In this document: positions 1-10,335 of the stretch, piece by piece
Numbering within the stretch: the first letter of the stretch is position 1
How the letters are laid out: the number at the start of each line of letters is the position of its first letter
NCBI GenBank assembly: GCA_030533415.1
Contig: JAUNJE010000005.1
Location: 46,836-110,835, forward strand
Source: Eubacteriales bacterium
GTDB taxonomy: Bacteria; Bacillota; Clostridia; Oscillospirales; Oscillospiraceae
Direction: 5' to 3'
Length of the DNA stretch: 64,000 nt
Translations under genes and position numbers: made by a program
The notes under the pieces: model-generated
Told to the model about the DNA's origin: nothing
What the model saw: the letters and a program-made list of their open reading frames with translations, nothing else
Database searches by the model: none

Positions 1-432
<432 letters not shown>

Positions 433-439
433 TTCATGT

Positions 440-468
440 ATTATAACGTGTCTGTTTTCATTTGTCAA
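440..468 (-). promoter_or_regulatory. Promoter of the metY leader transcript
   Basis: Minus-strand -35 TTGACA (463-468) and -10 TATAAT (440-445) are perfect sigma-A consensus boxes separated by 17 bp. Transcription would start near 432, which places the whole mini-ORF and stem region in the 5' leader. Confidence 0.85.
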
Positions 469-525
469 GCACTTTTTCCTATTTATCAACTATGTTAATT
501 CTGAAGGAAATTCTTTTCTGCCGGG

Positions 526-574
526 AAAAAGGCCGCACACCGATTACTGCCCACGCAGAATCCGGTGTACGGCC
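526..574 (-). terminator. Rho-independent terminator of the cobalamin operon
   Basis: A 12-bp GC-rich stem (GGCCGTACACCG on the minus strand, with one G-U pair) spans 531-574 and is followed by TTTTT at 526-530. It lies about 70 bp after the stop of the last operon gene. Confidence 0.85.
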
Positions 575-641
575 CAATCCGCCGCAGCGCGGCGGATGAT
601 ACAGCTATTCCATTAAATAGTTTCCTTCTCCAGTATGAAAG

Positions 642-1163
642 CTAAAATTCAATTCCCTTTCTTGCCGGGATGCCCCGGTCAAAGGGATGCTTTTCCTTCT
701 TCATTTCCGTTACATAATCCGCCATGGCCACCAGGGCCTGGGAAGGCCCGCGCCCCGTCAAAACCACCTCAAGGTTCTTCGGCTTCTCCTCCAAAAATTC
801 CAGAAGGCGGTTTTCCGGAACCATCCCGTGATTGCAGGCGGAAATCACCTCGTCCAGCACCAGCAGATCAGCGGCGTCCCTGGCTTTTTCCAGGACATCT
901 TCCAGCAGCGCCGTATAGTCCCTCCGGGCCTGGCCGCGCTCCGCCTCGTCCATCCGCTTGTAAAAGCCGTAATGGGTCTTGCAGATATCCGTCTGCACCT
1001 GGGGCAGCTGTTCCAGAATTTTGATTTCCGAGGAGCTGCCGTCTTTGAAAAACTGCGCGAAGAGCACCCGTTTTCCCGCTCCCGCCGCACGGACGGACAG
1101 GCCCACGGCGGCAGTGGTTTTTCCCTTTCCGTCGCCGCAGTAAATATGAATCAGTCCCGGCAT
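642..1163 (-). CDS. cobO: Cob(I)alamin / cob(I)yrinate a,c-diamide adenosyltransferase (BtuR/CobO type)
   Basis: This 173-residue cytosolic enzyme transfers the 5'-deoxyadenosyl group of ATP to reduced corrinoid, forming the upper axial ligand. The P-loop GDGKGKTTA lies at residues 10-18, and an acidic LLVLDEV strand follows near residue 100, both typical of the BtuR/CobA/CobO family. Its length is also usual for that family. It is the last gene of the operon; its ATG at 1163 is one base downstream of the cbiP stop, indicating translational coupling. A terminator follows at 526-574. Confidence 0.95.
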   Translation of the reverse strand: MPGLIHIYCGDGKGKTTAAVGLSVRAAGAGKRVLFAQFFKDGSSSEIKILEQLPQVQTDICKTHYGFYKRMDEAERGQARRDYTALLEDVLEKARDAADLLVLDEVISACNHGMVPENRLLEFLEEKPKNLEVVLTGRGPSQALVAMADYVTEMKKEKHPFDRGIPARKGIEF

Positions 1164-1164
1164 G

Positions 1165-2628
1165 CTACACCTCCCGGTTCAGCACGCGGTAAACGAAATC
1201 CATATCCATGCCGTTGCGTACCGCGTCAGCCAGCAGGTCATACTGGCGCTCCTTGTATTGCTCCATGTCAAAGGTGGCCAGCGCGCCGAAATCGATGCCC
1301 TTTTGCTTACAGACCGCCTGCAAAATCCTGTCACTGACGCCCGGCGCGTCAAAAATGCCATGGATATAACTGCCATACACATTGCCTTTTCCCATCAGTG
1401 CCGGCATCTTCTCCTGGCTGCGCCCCATGTGGATCTCATAGCCCGTATAAGCAAGGCCGTTCAGCCCGGACAGCATCCCCTCCACCCCGGCGAACGTGCC
1501 CTGGGTCTGGAGCTGCACCTTCTCTGCCCGGAATACCGTGTCCATATCCAAAAGGCCCAGGCCCAGGATCTGCGTGACGCCCGCGGCCTCCACCTGCTCC
1601 GGATCGGAGACACTGCGGCCCAGCATCTGGTATCCGCCGCATACGCCAAAGACCAGCGTTCCGGCGGCGGCCGCTTTCTGAATGGCCGCTTCCAGGCCGC
1701 TTTGCCGCAGCCAGCCCAGATCCGCAATGGTGCTTTTCGTTCCCGGAAGCAGGATCATATCCGGCTGGTGCAGCTGTCCCACCGTGTCCACATAGCGCAC
1801 CGACACGTTTTCATACCGCTCAAAGGGGCTAAAATCCGTAAAATTGGAGATGCGGGGCAGCCGAATGACGGCAATGTCCACCAGCTTGCGGGCCGTATTG
1901 CGCGCAAAGCGCTCCGTCAGGCTGTCCTCGTCGTCAATGTCTACATGGGTATAGGGCACCACCCCCGCCACGGGCACCCCGCACAGCTGCTCCAGAATTT
2001 GGATGCCCGGTTCCAGAATGGCCCGGTCCCCCCGGAACTTGTTGACCACGGTCCCCTTGACCCTGGCCCGCTCTTCCGGCTCCAGCAGCGCCACCGTACC
2101 ATAGAGCTGGGCAAACACGCCGCCCCGGTCAATGTCGCCCACCAGCAGCACCGGTGCATCCACCAGCTTCGCAAGGCCCATATTTACAATGTCTTCCTGC
2201 TTCAGGTTGATTTCGGCGGGACTGCCCGCACCCTCAATGACGATGATGTCATATTCCGCCGCCAGACTGTTGTAGGCCTCCAGAATTGCAGGGATATAGT
2301 CCCGCTTCCTGCGGTAATATTCCATGGCCCGCATATTGCCCTGGACTTCTCCATTCACAATGACCTGGCTGCCCACATCCGTGGTGGGCTTGAGCAGGAT
2401 GGGGTTCATGCGGACATCCGGCGCGATTCCCGCCGCCTCCGCCTGAACCACCTGGGCCCGGCCCATTTCGCCGCCGGCGCGGGTGATGAAGGAATTCAGC
2501 GCCATATTCTGGCTTTTGAAAGGCGCCACCTTATAGCCGTCCTGCTTGAAAATGCGGCACAGGCCCGCCGCCAGCAGACTTTTTCCGGCGTTGGACATGG
2601 TGCCCTGGATCATAATGTTTTTTGCCAT
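1165..2628 (-). CDS. cbiP: Cobyric acid synthase
   Basis: This enzyme performs the four glutamine-dependent amidations (b, d, e and g side chains) that turn adenosylcobyrinate a,c-diamide into cobyric acid. The 487 residues show the N-terminal dethiobiotin-synthetase-like ATPase domain, with GTMSNAGKS near residues 9-17. The C-terminal class I glutaminase domain has nucleophile Cys330 in VCGGYQML and His423 in SYIHGIF. The start follows AAAGGAG. It is separated by 2 bp from cobD upstream and one base from the adenosyltransferase downstream. Confidence 0.96.
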   Translation of the reverse strand: MAKNIMIQGTMSNAGKSLLAAGLCRIFKQDGYKVAPFKSQNMALNSFITRAGGEMGRAQVVQAEAAGIAPDVRMNPILLKPTTDVGSQVIVNGEVQGNMRAMEYYRRKRDYIPAILEAYNSLAAEYDIIVIEGAGSPAEINLKQEDIVNMGLAKLVDAPVLLVGDIDRGGVFAQLYGTVALLEPEERARVKGTVVNKFRGDRAILEPGIQILEQLCGVPVAGVVPYTHVDIDDEDSLTERFARNTARKLVDIAVIRLPRISNFTDFSPFERYENVSVRYVDTVGQLHQPDMILLPGTKSTIADLGWLRQSGLEAAIQKAAAAGTLVFGVCGGYQMLGRSVSDPEQVEAAGVTQILGLGLLDMDTVFRAEKVQLQTQGTFAGVEGMLSGLNGLAYTGYEIHMGRSQEKMPALMGKGNVYGSYIHGIFDAPGVSDRILQAVCKQKGIDFGALATFDMEQYKERQYDLLADAVRNGMDMDFVYRVLNREV

Positions 2629-2630
2629 GG

Positions 2631-3683
2631 TTACTCCTTTCCCAGCACAAGCTTCATTGCGGCGATCAGCTGCTCATTTTCTGTGTGGAGCCGCACCGCG
2701 ATTCGGTACCACCCTTCCGTCAGCCCGTGATAATTGGTGCAGTCCCGGATGGCGATGTGCCGCTTTTGCAGCGCTTCCCGCAGACCCACCGGCCCCTGAA
2801 ACAGCAGGAAATTCACCCCGGAGGGGCATACCCAAAAGCCAAGGCCCTCCAATTCCGCTTTCAGCCATGCCCGCTCCCTCTGGACCAGCACTCTGGTATC
2901 CTGCAGAAATTGTTCTTCCCGCAGCGCGGCCACCCCCGCCGCCTGGGCCAAAGCGGACACATTCCAGGGCTGTGTGGCCCCGGACATCCGCCCCAGCAGT
3001 TCCCGGTCCGCGCTGAGTCCATATCCCAGACGCACCCCGGCCATGCCGTAGCTTTTGGTGAAAGCTTTTAAGAGAAACAAATTGGGGTTTTCCCGCAGCG
3101 CGCCTTTCAGGCTGACGCATTCGTCGGACAGGTCCGCAAAGCACTCATCAAGAAACAGCCGGATGTTTTCCCGTTTACACAGGCGCAGGATCTCTTCCAG
3201 CAAGGGCACCGGAATGCTTTTCCCCGTAGGATTATTGGGATTGCAGAGAAAAACCACATCCGGCTTTTCGTCTTTCAAAAAGGCCAAAAAACGCGCGTCC
3301 AGAGAAAAGGAATTTTCCCTGGTCAGGAAATACCGCTGAACCGGGCATCCGACCCGCTGAAGTCCCAGGGAATACTCGGAAAAAGTCGGCGCCAGCTCCA
3401 CCGCCTTTCGGGGCCTTACGGCCTCGCAGTACGCATAGATCAGCTCCGCCGCGCCATTGCCGCAAAGAATATCGCTTTGCGGCAGCGCCTCAAAATCCGC
3501 AATCGCCCGGACGAGCTTCCGGCAATAGGGGTCGGGGTAATGGTGCACCTGGGGAAGCGCCTGGCAAATGGCGTCCAGCACCCCCTGGGGGGTGCCGAAG
3601 GGATTGGTGTTGGCGGAATAGTCCAGGGTGATTTCCTCCTGGTAGATATCCCCGCCATGGGGATTGGGGGTTTGATAAAGCAT
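2631..3683 (-). CDS. cobD: Threonine-phosphate decarboxylase (PLP, aminotransferase fold)
   Basis: CobD decarboxylates L-threonine O-3-phosphate to (R)-1-amino-2-propanol phosphate, the linker of the nucleotide loop. The 350-residue protein opens with a HGGD element and has NPNNPTG at 148-154, DECFADL at 179-185 and the Schiff-base Lys210 in TKSYGMAG. All fit the class I/II aminotransferase fold of CobD rather than a histidinol-phosphate aminotransferase. Its place between cbiB and cbiP supports this, since CbiB uses its product. The start follows AAGGGAGA. Confidence 0.93.
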   Translation of the reverse strand: MLYQTPNPHGGDIYQEEITLDYSANTNPFGTPQGVLDAICQALPQVHHYPDPYCRKLVRAIADFEALPQSDILCGNGAAELIYAYCEAVRPRKAVELAPTFSEYSLGLQRVGCPVQRYFLTRENSFSLDARFLAFLKDEKPDVVFLCNPNNPTGKSIPVPLLEEILRLCKRENIRLFLDECFADLSDECVSLKGALRENPNLFLLKAFTKSYGMAGVRLGYGLSADRELLGRMSGATQPWNVSALAQAAGVAALREEQFLQDTRVLVQRERAWLKAELEGLGFWVCPSGVNFLLFQGPVGLREALQKRHIAIRDCTNYHGLTEGWYRIAVRLHTENEQLIAAMKLVLGKE

Positions 3684-3694
3684 AGGGTTCTCCC

Positions 3695-4657
3695 TTAATA
3701 CAAAATCAGCAGCTTCACGCCGCAGCAGAAGATCAACGCAAGAAACGCCGTCACATACAGCAGCCGGCAGGCCCGGGGAATATCCTGGTGCGCAATTGGG
3801 CGCAGTTCGTCGCCGATGTATTTCTTTCTGTGCAGCACCCCGTGATACCAGGCGTCCCCGGCCAGGCGCAGCCCCAGAAGGCCGGCACAGACAGATTCCG
3901 TCTGGGCCGAATTGGGGCTGGCATGGTTATAGCGGTCCCGCCGGAAAATCTTCCAGCCGTTTTTCACATCCAGCCCCAAAAGCCACCCCGCCAAAAGCAT
4001 CAGCAGCGCGGACAGCCGGGCGGGAAGATAATTCATAATATCATCCATTTTCGCCGGCACCAGGCCGATATTTTTGTAAGGCGGCTCCACATAGCCCAGC
4101 ATGGAATCCATGGTGTTCACCGCCTTGTAGAAAAATCCCAGCGGCGCGCCTCCCAGGACCAGGAACACCAGCGGCGCGACGATCCCGTCCGAGGTGTTCT
4201 CCGCCACCGTCTCCACGGCGGCCCGGGTAATTGCCGCGTCATCCAGTCCGGCAGTGTCCCGCCCGACGATCATGGAAACAGCATAGCGGGATTTTTCCAT
4301 ATCCCCGGTTTCCAGGGCATCGAATACCTTCATGCTCTCATCCCGCAGGGACTTGGTGGCAAGAATCTGCCAGCACATGGCACTCTCCACCGCCAGGCCC
4401 AGCCACGGACTGATCCGCCGGCAAGCCCAAAGCAGCAGCGCCGGGAACAGCGTGGAAAGGGTCGCCACCAGCAGCCATAATACGGCCCCGGCAGCCTTTT
4501 CGCCCCCGGCGGTCTTGGGAAATATCCGCCGCAGCCCATGTTCCAGGGCAGAAATCAGCTTCCCGATCAGCACCACGGGGTGGGGAAAGCCGTGGGGATC
4601 CCCGAGAATCAGGTCGATCCCAAAGCCAACTGCCACCGCAAGCAAAGACCATTTCAT
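3695..4657 (-). CDS. cbiB: Adenosylcobinamide-phosphate synthase (membrane)
   Basis: CbiB is a polytopic membrane protein that attaches aminopropanol phosphate to adenosylcobyric acid. The 320 residues start with a hydrophobic helix and the family signature DLILGDPHGFPHPV (about 15-28). VAENTSDGIVAPL and the C-terminal YHGV and IAHQDIPRA-type elements follow. The ATG overlaps the stop of the cbiJ-E-T gene by 4 bp. Several hydrophobic segments fit the known membrane topology. Confidence 0.94.
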   Translation of the reverse strand: MKWSLLAVAVGFGIDLILGDPHGFPHPVVLIGKLISALEHGLRRIFPKTAGGEKAAGAVLWLLVATLSTLFPALLLWACRRISPWLGLAVESAMCWQILATKSLRDESMKVFDALETGDMEKSRYAVSMIVGRDTAGLDDAAITRAAVETVAENTSDGIVAPLVFLVLGGAPLGFFYKAVNTMDSMLGYVEPPYKNIGLVPAKMDDIMNYLPARLSALLMLLAGWLLGLDVKNGWKIFRRDRYNHASPNSAQTESVCAGLLGLRLAGDAWYHGVLHRKKYIGDELRPIAHQDIPRACRLLYVTAFLALIFCCGVKLLILY

Positions 4658-6642
4658 TCCCGTGTTCCCCCTGATTGCATGGTAAAGATATAAATGGGAT
4701 TCTGTCCGGTCATCAGATGGTAGGCCCCCGCCTTCCGGTCACGGGCAACGCTCATGGAAACCACCTCGGTTTCCGTGAAGGGGAACTCCGTCATGCACGC
4801 CGTCAGCTCCGCCACGGATTCCAGGGAAATTGCCGTTGCCACGATCCGGACATTGGGATTCTTTTCCAGCAAAAGGCGCAAAATCTCCCGCATATTGCCG
4901 GAACTTCCTCCGATAAACGCATGGGTCGGCGCGGGCAGACCGCGGCAGGCCTCCGGCGCCCGGCCGCTGACCACCGTCAGGTTTTCCGCAAAAAAGCGCG
5001 CCTTGTTTTGACAGAGCAGGCTGGCGGCGGATTCCTTCCGCTCAATGGCATACACCTGTCCCTTCCGGGCCTGCAGGGCCATTTCAATGGCCACGGAGCC
5101 GGTCCCCGCGCCCACATCCCAGCAGACCGCCCGGTCCGTCAGCCGAAGCTTGGACAGGCACACGGAACGGACTTCGCTTTTGGTCATGGGCACCACGCCC
5201 GATTCCCCGCCGCCGCGCTGAAAGGCATCGTCGCTCAGGCCGTGGGTCACCACCAGATTGGAGCGGTCATTTTCAATCAGGGCCACACTCAGGGCGTCAT
5301 AGCTGCCTTCGGCCAGCTCTGCGGCCGTTCCAACCACAATTTTCTCATCCGGGTAGCTCAGGCGCTGCCCGATGCTGAGCTTCACATGTCCTAAGCCCCC
5401 GTCCGCCAGCCTGCGGCAAAGATCGCGCATGCCGTTTTCGCCGCCCACCAGGGCAAAGACCCGGCCATTGGCCCGAACATCCGGCACAATGTTGTGGTCC
5501 CGTCCGTGGACGCTGACCGGCACCACATCCTCATAGGAGGTGTTTAACCGGGCGCACAGGTAAACCAGGGAACTAAGTCCCGGCAAAACCTCCACTTCGC
5601 ACCCCTCCAGCAGGGGCAGCAGCTTTTTGGTCCCGCTGAAAAAGCCCACATCCCCGGACATGACCACCGCGAAGCGCAAATGCTCCCGGTGCTCCAGAAT
5701 ATAGCCCGCAATGGCGCCGGGGGCGATGGCATCCACAGTGGTCTGGCCGGGGCCGGACACCGCTTCCAGCATCCGTTTCGCGCCGATCAGGCAGTCGGCA
5801 TCCTCGATTGCGCGCCGCACCTGCGCTGTCATGGCATCCCTGCTTCCGGGGCCGATGCCCAGTACGCAGACCTTCGGCTTCCACCGGCAGCCGAACCGCT
5901 GGCACAGCAGCTTGACCGTCCCGGAGAAAGACAGTCCCTCCCGCTGGGGCGGCCGGCCAATCACCACAAGCTCTGCCCCCGCTTTCCGGGCGGCAGCCGC
6001 CTTCGCGTCGAAGCCTCCGGCTTCCCCGCCGTCCTTGGTGACCAGGTATTTTGCCGAAACCGCCCGCAGCAGGGCCACGTTCATCTCTTCAGAAAACGGC
6101 CCCTGCATGGCAATGATATGTCCCGGCTTCAGCCCCGCCGCCTGGCAGGCCTCCAAAGAAGTGCCGACGGGCAGGACACGGGCATATACCCGCTGGGCAA
6201 ATTCCTCCAGGGCGGTGTACTTCGCCAGTTCCTTGCTTCCGGTGGTCAGCAGGATATTTCCCGGCCTTCCATTTAAGTACGCCACCGCGCCGGGAATATC
6301 CGGGACATAAACCGCGTCGGACAAAACGGCGGACTCTTTCCGCAGCAGCCGCAGATATTCCGTTCCGGCGGCCGCGCACGCCTGTACAATGTTCTCCGTC
6401 ACTGCGGCGGCATAGGGATGGGTGGCATCCACCACCAAATCAAAGGCTTCTTTCGTAAACAGCTCCGCCATTTCCTCCACGGTCAGCCGTTTGGCGGAAA
6501 TGGTGAGGTTTTCCGCCGGATGCAGCAGGGTTTCGCCGTATTCCGTCGCCACGCAGGCAGTTACGGAAACGCTCTGCGCCGTCAGAAATTCCACCAGCTC
6601 CCGTCCCTCGGTGGTGCCGGCAAAGACACAGATCTTATACAT
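4654..6642 (-). CDS. cbiJET: Trifunctional CbiJ-CbiE-CbiT fusion: precorrin-6A reductase and precorrin-6Y/7 methyltransferase/decarboxylase
   Basis: This single 662-residue frame joins three corrin-ring enzymes. Residues 1 to about 250 are CbiJ/CobK (AGTTEGR at 8-14, TTGSKEL at 133-139, TKDGGEAGG near 202-210), an NAD(P)H-dependent reductase. CbiE starts near 258 with the tetrapyrrole methylase loop GIGPGS (262-267). CbiT fills roughly 475-662 with the SAM motif DVGAGTGSVAIE at 509. CbiE-CbiT fusions (CobL) are common. Adding CbiJ to the same chain is less usual, although known in clostridia, and would allow channelling of precorrin-6A through two steps. The start follows AGAGGA; the stop overlaps cbiB by ATGA. 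Confidence 0.94.
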   Translation of the reverse strand: MYKICVFAGTTEGRELVEFLTAQSVSVTACVATEYGETLLHPAENLTISAKRLTVEEMAELFTKEAFDLVVDATHPYAAAVTENIVQACAAAGTEYLRLLRKESAVLSDAVYVPDIPGAVAYLNGRPGNILLTTGSKELAKYTALEEFAQRVYARVLPVGTSLEACQAAGLKPGHIIAMQGPFSEEMNVALLRAVSAKYLVTKDGGEAGGFDAKAAAARKAGAELVVIGRPPQREGLSFSGTVKLLCQRFGCRWKPKVCVLGIGPGSRDAMTAQVRRAIEDADCLIGAKRMLEAVSGPGQTTVDAIAPGAIAGYILEHREHLRFAVVMSGDVGFFSGTKKLLPLLEGCEVEVLPGLSSLVYLCARLNTSYEDVVPVSVHGRDHNIVPDVRANGRVFALVGGENGMRDLCRRLADGGLGHVKLSIGQRLSYPDEKIVVGTAAELAEGSYDALSVALIENDRSNLVVTHGLSDDAFQRGGGESGVVPMTKSEVRSVCLSKLRLTDRAVCWDVGAGTGSVAIEMALQARKGQVYAIERKESAASLLCQNKARFFAENLTVVSGRAPEACRGLPAPTHAFIGGSSGNMREILRLLLEKNPNVRIVATAISLESVAELTACMTEFPFTETEVVSMSVARDRKAGAYHLMTGQNPIYIFTMQSGGTRE

Positions 6643-7366
6643 CGCGGTATCCTCTCGGAGTCACCAGGTTTCCGGAAATGATCTTTGTCATTTCATTTCC
6701 AACAAACACCGTGCAGAACATGTCCACCCCGGCATCCCGCAGCTGGCCCAGGGTGAGGACCCGGCGGTTTTCTCCCTCTCTTCCGATATGCTGGGCCACG
6801 CCGCAGGGACGGTCCGCAGGCAGGTGCCGCAGCAAGATGTCGCAGGCCCGGCGCAGATGGTCCGGCCGGCCCCGGCTGGCGGGATTGTACAGAACAATGG
6901 ACAGATCCGCCACGGCGGCGGCCTCCAGACGCCTTTCGATCTTCTCCCAGCTGGTCAGCCGGTCACTAAGACTGATCACCGCGAAATCATGGGTCAGGGG
7001 GGCTCCCAACAGGGCCGCGCCGCTGCATGCCGCCGTTAAGCCGGGAATGACCTGGATTTCCGGCACCCGGCTTTCGCCCCGCAGTTCATAAATCAGTGCG
7101 GCCATCCCATAGATCCCGCTGTCGCCGGAGCAGACCATGGCCACATTTTTCCCCTTCCCGGCAATGTCCAGCGCCATCTGGCACCGCTTTGTCTCCTGGG
7201 TCATGGGGGTGGTCAAAAATTCCTTGCCGGGATAGCGCTCCTTCACCAAATCCACATAGACATGATAGCCGATGATGACGTCACAATTCTGAAGGGCACG
7301 GTCTGCCCGCACGGTCATATTTTCATAATCTCCTGGGCCGATGCCCACAACAATCACGTTACCCAA
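6635..7366 (-). CDS. cbiH: Cobalt-precorrin-3B C17-methyltransferase
   Basis: CbiH methylates C17 and drives ring contraction in the anaerobic pathway. The 243-residue protein has VVGIGPGDYENMT at its start, YHVYVDL, CSGDSGIYGMA and the tetrapyrrole-methylase C-terminal ALLGAPL and YNPASRGRP elements. I chose the TTG at 7366, which overlaps the cbiG stop by 8 bp and follows GGATGGAGG. An in-frame ATG at 7393 would add nine residues that use this ribosome binding site as coding sequence. The 3' end overlaps cbiJET by 8 bp. Confidence 0.9.
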   Translation of the reverse strand: MGNVIVVGIGPGDYENMTVRADRALQNCDVIIGYHVYVDLVKERYPGKEFLTTPMTQETKRCQMALDIAGKGKNVAMVCSGDSGIYGMAALIYELRGESRVPEIQVIPGLTAACSGAALLGAPLTHDFAVISLSDRLTSWEKIERRLEAAAVADLSIVLYNPASRGRPDHLRRACDILLRHLPADRPCGVAQHIGREGENRRVLTLGQLRDAGVDMFCTVFVGNEMTKIISGNLVTPRGYRDV

Positions 7367-8378
7367 AACGTACCTCCATCCCTTCCGCCGCAATCGCGGC
7401 CGTCACACCGTTTAAGGCGGTTTTTCTTACGATCAAACGGTCCGCCCCCAGAAGGGCCGCCCGCTCACATACATTGTCCACGCCGGTGACGCTCTGCACA
7501 AAGCCAGAGGAAGTAAACTCCCCCTCCACTTCCCGCAGCTGCTCCGCCGAATAAAAAGACACCGGCCATTGGTTTTCCCCGCAGAATGCCAGCAGTCCCG
7601 GTTCCTTTGCCTTCAGGTCAATGGACGAAACGCACCGGATGGCCCGCCGGTCGATGTTCCCTTCCTGCAAGACCCGTTCCACCGCTGCGGAAATTGCCGC
7701 CGCCTCCGTTCCCCGGCGGCAGCCGATCCCCAGATGCAGGATTCGGGGAATCAGGTGCAGGGTCCTGGCAAAGGGCGTTTTCCGCTCCCAGCTGATGCAG
7801 ATGCCCAGTTCTCCGCCATCTCCCGGCACCACACCGGGGGGATACTCCGTGACAACCGGGAAATCACTGCAAAGAGGAATATTGTTTTCCAAAATTTCGG
7901 CGGAAACGGCCTTGGCCAGGGGCATACTGTCGATCACAAGCCCCTGCTTCGACGCCCAGGCATCTACGGAAAATTTCCGGTTGATGTCCGTAGCCGTGGT
8001 GACCACCGCCACGGCGTCCAGGCGCTCCGCCAGCAGCCGTGCCAGATCATTGGCCCCGCCGATATGGCCGGACAGCAGCGGAATCACAAAGTTTCCCAAT
8101 TCGTCGATGCACAGCACCGCCGGGTCCGTGCGCTTGTCCCGGACATGGGGCGCGATCTCCCGGACGGCAATGCCGCAGGAACCGACAAATACCATCGCGT
8201 CCGCCCAGCCGAACAGTTCGCCGTAAAAGGGCTTTGCAGGCTTGCCCAGCGGGAGAAAGCCCTCCTCCGCGAACCGCTCCATGGTGAAGGCCCGGCATTG
8301 CGCCGCCGGGAAGCCGGAAAGTACCCTCCGGGCCGTCCGGCAGCCCTGGCGGCTATAGGCAAAAACGGCGATTTTCAT
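7359..8378 (-). CDS. cbiG: Cobalt-precorrin-5A hydrolase
   Basis: CbiG opens the delta-lactone of cobalt-precorrin-5A and releases acetaldehyde, a step specific to the anaerobic route. The 339 residues show the N-terminal CbiG segment (FVGSCGIAVREIAPHVRDK near 65-83; LLSGHIGGANDLAR near 97-110). The C-terminal domain has LGIGCRRGTEAAAI and a final VCERAALLGA element. The gene overlaps cbiF and cbiH by a few bases on each side, as expected for a tightly coupled operon. Confidence 0.94.
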   Translation of the reverse strand: MKIAVFAYSRQGCRTARRVLSGFPAAQCRAFTMERFAEEGFLPLGKPAKPFYGELFGWADAMVFVGSCGIAVREIAPHVRDKRTDPAVLCIDELGNFVIPLLSGHIGGANDLARLLAERLDAVAVVTTATDINRKFSVDAWASKQGLVIDSMPLAKAVSAEILENNIPLCSDFPVVTEYPPGVVPGDGGELGICISWERKTPFARTLHLIPRILHLGIGCRRGTEAAAISAAVERVLQEGNIDRRAIRCVSSIDLKAKEPGLLAFCGENQWPVSFYSAEQLREVEGEFTSSGFVQSVTGVDNVCERAALLGADRLIVRKTALNGVTAAIAAEGMEVRFG

Positions 8379-9130
8379 TGCGTTGCCTCGCGGTACTCCG
8401 TGGTAAACCCGGGGTGGTACAATAGCGAGCGCAGATACTTGTCCCCCATGCAGTTGCCCACGATGATCAGAGAGGTCTTGGTCAGGCCGTTTTTCGTCAC
8501 GGTCTCGTGAAGGGTTTCCACGGTGCAGCGGAAAATCCTTTCCTCCGGCCAGGTGGCCTTATACACCACCGCCACCGGCGTGTCCCCGGGATAGCCTCCT
8601 GCCAGCAGATCCGCCTGAAGCACTTCCGTCAGAGAGGTGCTGAGGAACAGGACCATGGTGGCCCGGTGGGCGGCCAAGGCCCGGATGGACTCCCGCTCCG
8701 GCACCGGCGTCCGTCCGGCGGTCCGGGTAATGATCACGGTCTGGCTCACATCGGGGAGCGTGTACTCCGCTTTCAGGGAAGCCGCCGCGCCGCAGAAGGA
8801 GCTGACCCCGGGGCAGACATCATAGGCAATCCCCAGCTTGTCCAGTTCGTCAAACTGCTCCCGCACGGCGCCGTAAATGCTGGAATCTCCCGTATGCAGG
8901 CGCACCGTGACCTTTCCGGCGGCTTCCGCCGCCTTGACCACCGCGATCACTTCCTCCAGCGTCATTTTGGCGCTGTTGTAAATTTCACAGCCGGGCTTTG
9001 TATACGTCAGCAGCTGGGGATTGACCAGGGATCCCGCGTAAACCACCACATCCGCTTCCCCGAGAAGTCTCGCTCCCCGCAGCGTGATCAAATCCGCCGC
9101 GCCGCTGCCGGCTCCGACAAAATGTACCAT
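8375..9130 (-). CDS. cbiF: Cobalt-precorrin-4 C11-methyltransferase
   Basis: The 251-residue SAM-dependent tetrapyrrole methylase begins MVHFVGAGSGAADLITLRG. VVYAGSLVNPQLL and TGDSSIYGAVREQ follow, which are the CbiF/CobM signatures. The enzyme methylates C11. It starts at an ATG behind AAAGGGG and overlaps cbiG by 4 bp; the 59-bp gap to cbiD is the largest in the operon. Confidence 0.94.
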   Translation of the reverse strand: MVHFVGAGSGAADLITLRGARLLGEADVVVYAGSLVNPQLLTYTKPGCEIYNSAKMTLEEVIAVVKAAEAAGKVTVRLHTGDSSIYGAVREQFDELDKLGIAYDVCPGVSSFCGAAASLKAEYTLPDVSQTVIITRTAGRTPVPERESIRALAAHRATMVLFLSTSLTEVLQADLLAGGYPGDTPVAVVYKATWPEERIFRCTVETLHETVTKNGLTKTSLIIVGNCMGDKYLRSLLYHPGFTTEYREATQ

Positions 9131-9189
9131 AAGCTTACCCCTTTGTTAAAATATTCTTGAAAAAGAAGCCGGAGATATTCTCTCAGCGC

Positions 9190-10335
9190 CTAGCTTTCTC
9201 CGTTCTGCCCGTAAAGGATTGCCTGCAAAAGCCTGCGGGCGTTTTCCGTTTCACACAGCAGGCCGTACTCCTTGGAAAACAGCACCGCACCGGTCTCCAG
9301 GCCTTCTCCCGCCCGGTGGTTCAGGATAAAGGCAATTCGCCCGGCCAGGCGGCTGAGGGTCTTTTCCCGAAGCCCGGCTTCGTCCAGAATGCGGATGCCA
9401 TCGTCGCAGGTCGCGCATTCCAGTATCTGGCCGATGCGGTCCGCGTCAAGCCCCGCCGCGCCGGCATGGGCGGCCAGAATCTCCATCCGGCAGTCGCCGT
9501 ACTTGGAGTGGGTGTTCAGCATGCCCCCTCCGATTTTCACCAGCTTGCCAATGTGGCCGATGAGTAGCGCCCCCCGGAACCCCAGTTCCTTACAAATATC
9601 CAGGGCGTCCCCAATAAAATTGGAGGTAAGGACCGCAGTCTTTGGATCGATCCCCAGGCTCTCCCGGATGTAATCGGAGCCGTAATTTCCCGGCGTCAGC
9701 AGCACATACTCCGCGCCGTTTTCCCGGCGCTGCCGAAGCTCCACCCGGATAGTATCCACCAGGGCCTGTTCGCTCATAGGCTCCACGATTCCCGTGGTTC
9801 CCAAAATGGAAATGCCCCCCACGATGCCCAAACGGGGATTGAAGGTCTTTTTTGCCAGCGCCTCCCCCTCCGGAGCGGAGATCAGCACCGAAAGTCCGCC
9901 CCGGTAATCGGTCAGGCGGCACACTTCCTCCACATTTTCCCGAATCATCTTCCGGGGAACGGAATTGATCGCCGCCGCCCCCACGGGCTGGTCCAGCCCC
10001 CGCTTGGTGACCCGGCCGATGCCCTCGCCGCCGTCAATGGCAACCCCCTGCGTTTCGCTGCGGGACACCGCGGCAAAAATCAGCGTTCCCTTTGTCACAT
10101 CCGGATCATCGCCGCTGTCCTTTTCGATGGCGCAGCGGACCCGGTCCGGCTCCATGCTTATCTCCTGCACCTCCAGCTCCAGCGCGATTCCCTTGGGTGT
10201 GGTAATGGAAATCCGCTCCCGCTTTTGACCGGTCAGCAGCATCCAGGCCGCCGCCTTGGCCGCCGCCGCGGCGCAGGAGCCGGTGGTATAGCCCAGCCGA
10301 AGCCGCTTCCCATCCTTTACAATATAGTTCTCCAT
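9190..10335 (-). CDS. cbiD: Cobalt-precorrin-5B C1-methyltransferase
   Basis: CbiD methylates C1 of cobalt-precorrin-5B and marks the anaerobic pathway. The 381 residues contain the family motif LRLGYTTGSCAAAAAKAA near 12-29 and later IVGGISILGTTGIVEPMS. The ATG at 10335 follows GGGGGGA and overlaps the cbiA stop by one base (TGATG). A TTG one codon upstream is less likely to be used. Confidence 0.95.
   Translation of the reverse strand: MENYIVKDGKRLRLGYTTGSCAAAAAKAAAWMLLTGQKRERISITTPKGIALELEVQEISMEPDRVRCAIEKDSGDDPDVTKGTLIFAAVSRSETQGVAIDGGEGIGRVTKRGLDQPVGAAAINSVPRKMIRENVEEVCRLTDYRGGLSVLISAPEGEALAKKTFNPRLGIVGGISILGTTGIVEPMSEQALVDTIRVELRQRRENGAEYVLLTPGNYGSDYIRESLGIDPKTAVLTSNFIGDALDICKELGFRGALLIGHIGKLVKIGGGMLNTHSKYGDCRMEILAAHAGAAGLDADRIGQILECATCDDGIRILDEAGLREKTLSRLAGRIAFILNHRAGEGLETGAVLFSKEYGLLCETENARRLLQAILYGQNGES

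Noticed and set aside
1162-2730. A 522-codon open frame on the plus strand opposite cbiP
   Set aside because: It is the antisense shadow of cbiP in a GC-rich gene: no ribosome binding site, no domain, and codons mirror the real gene.
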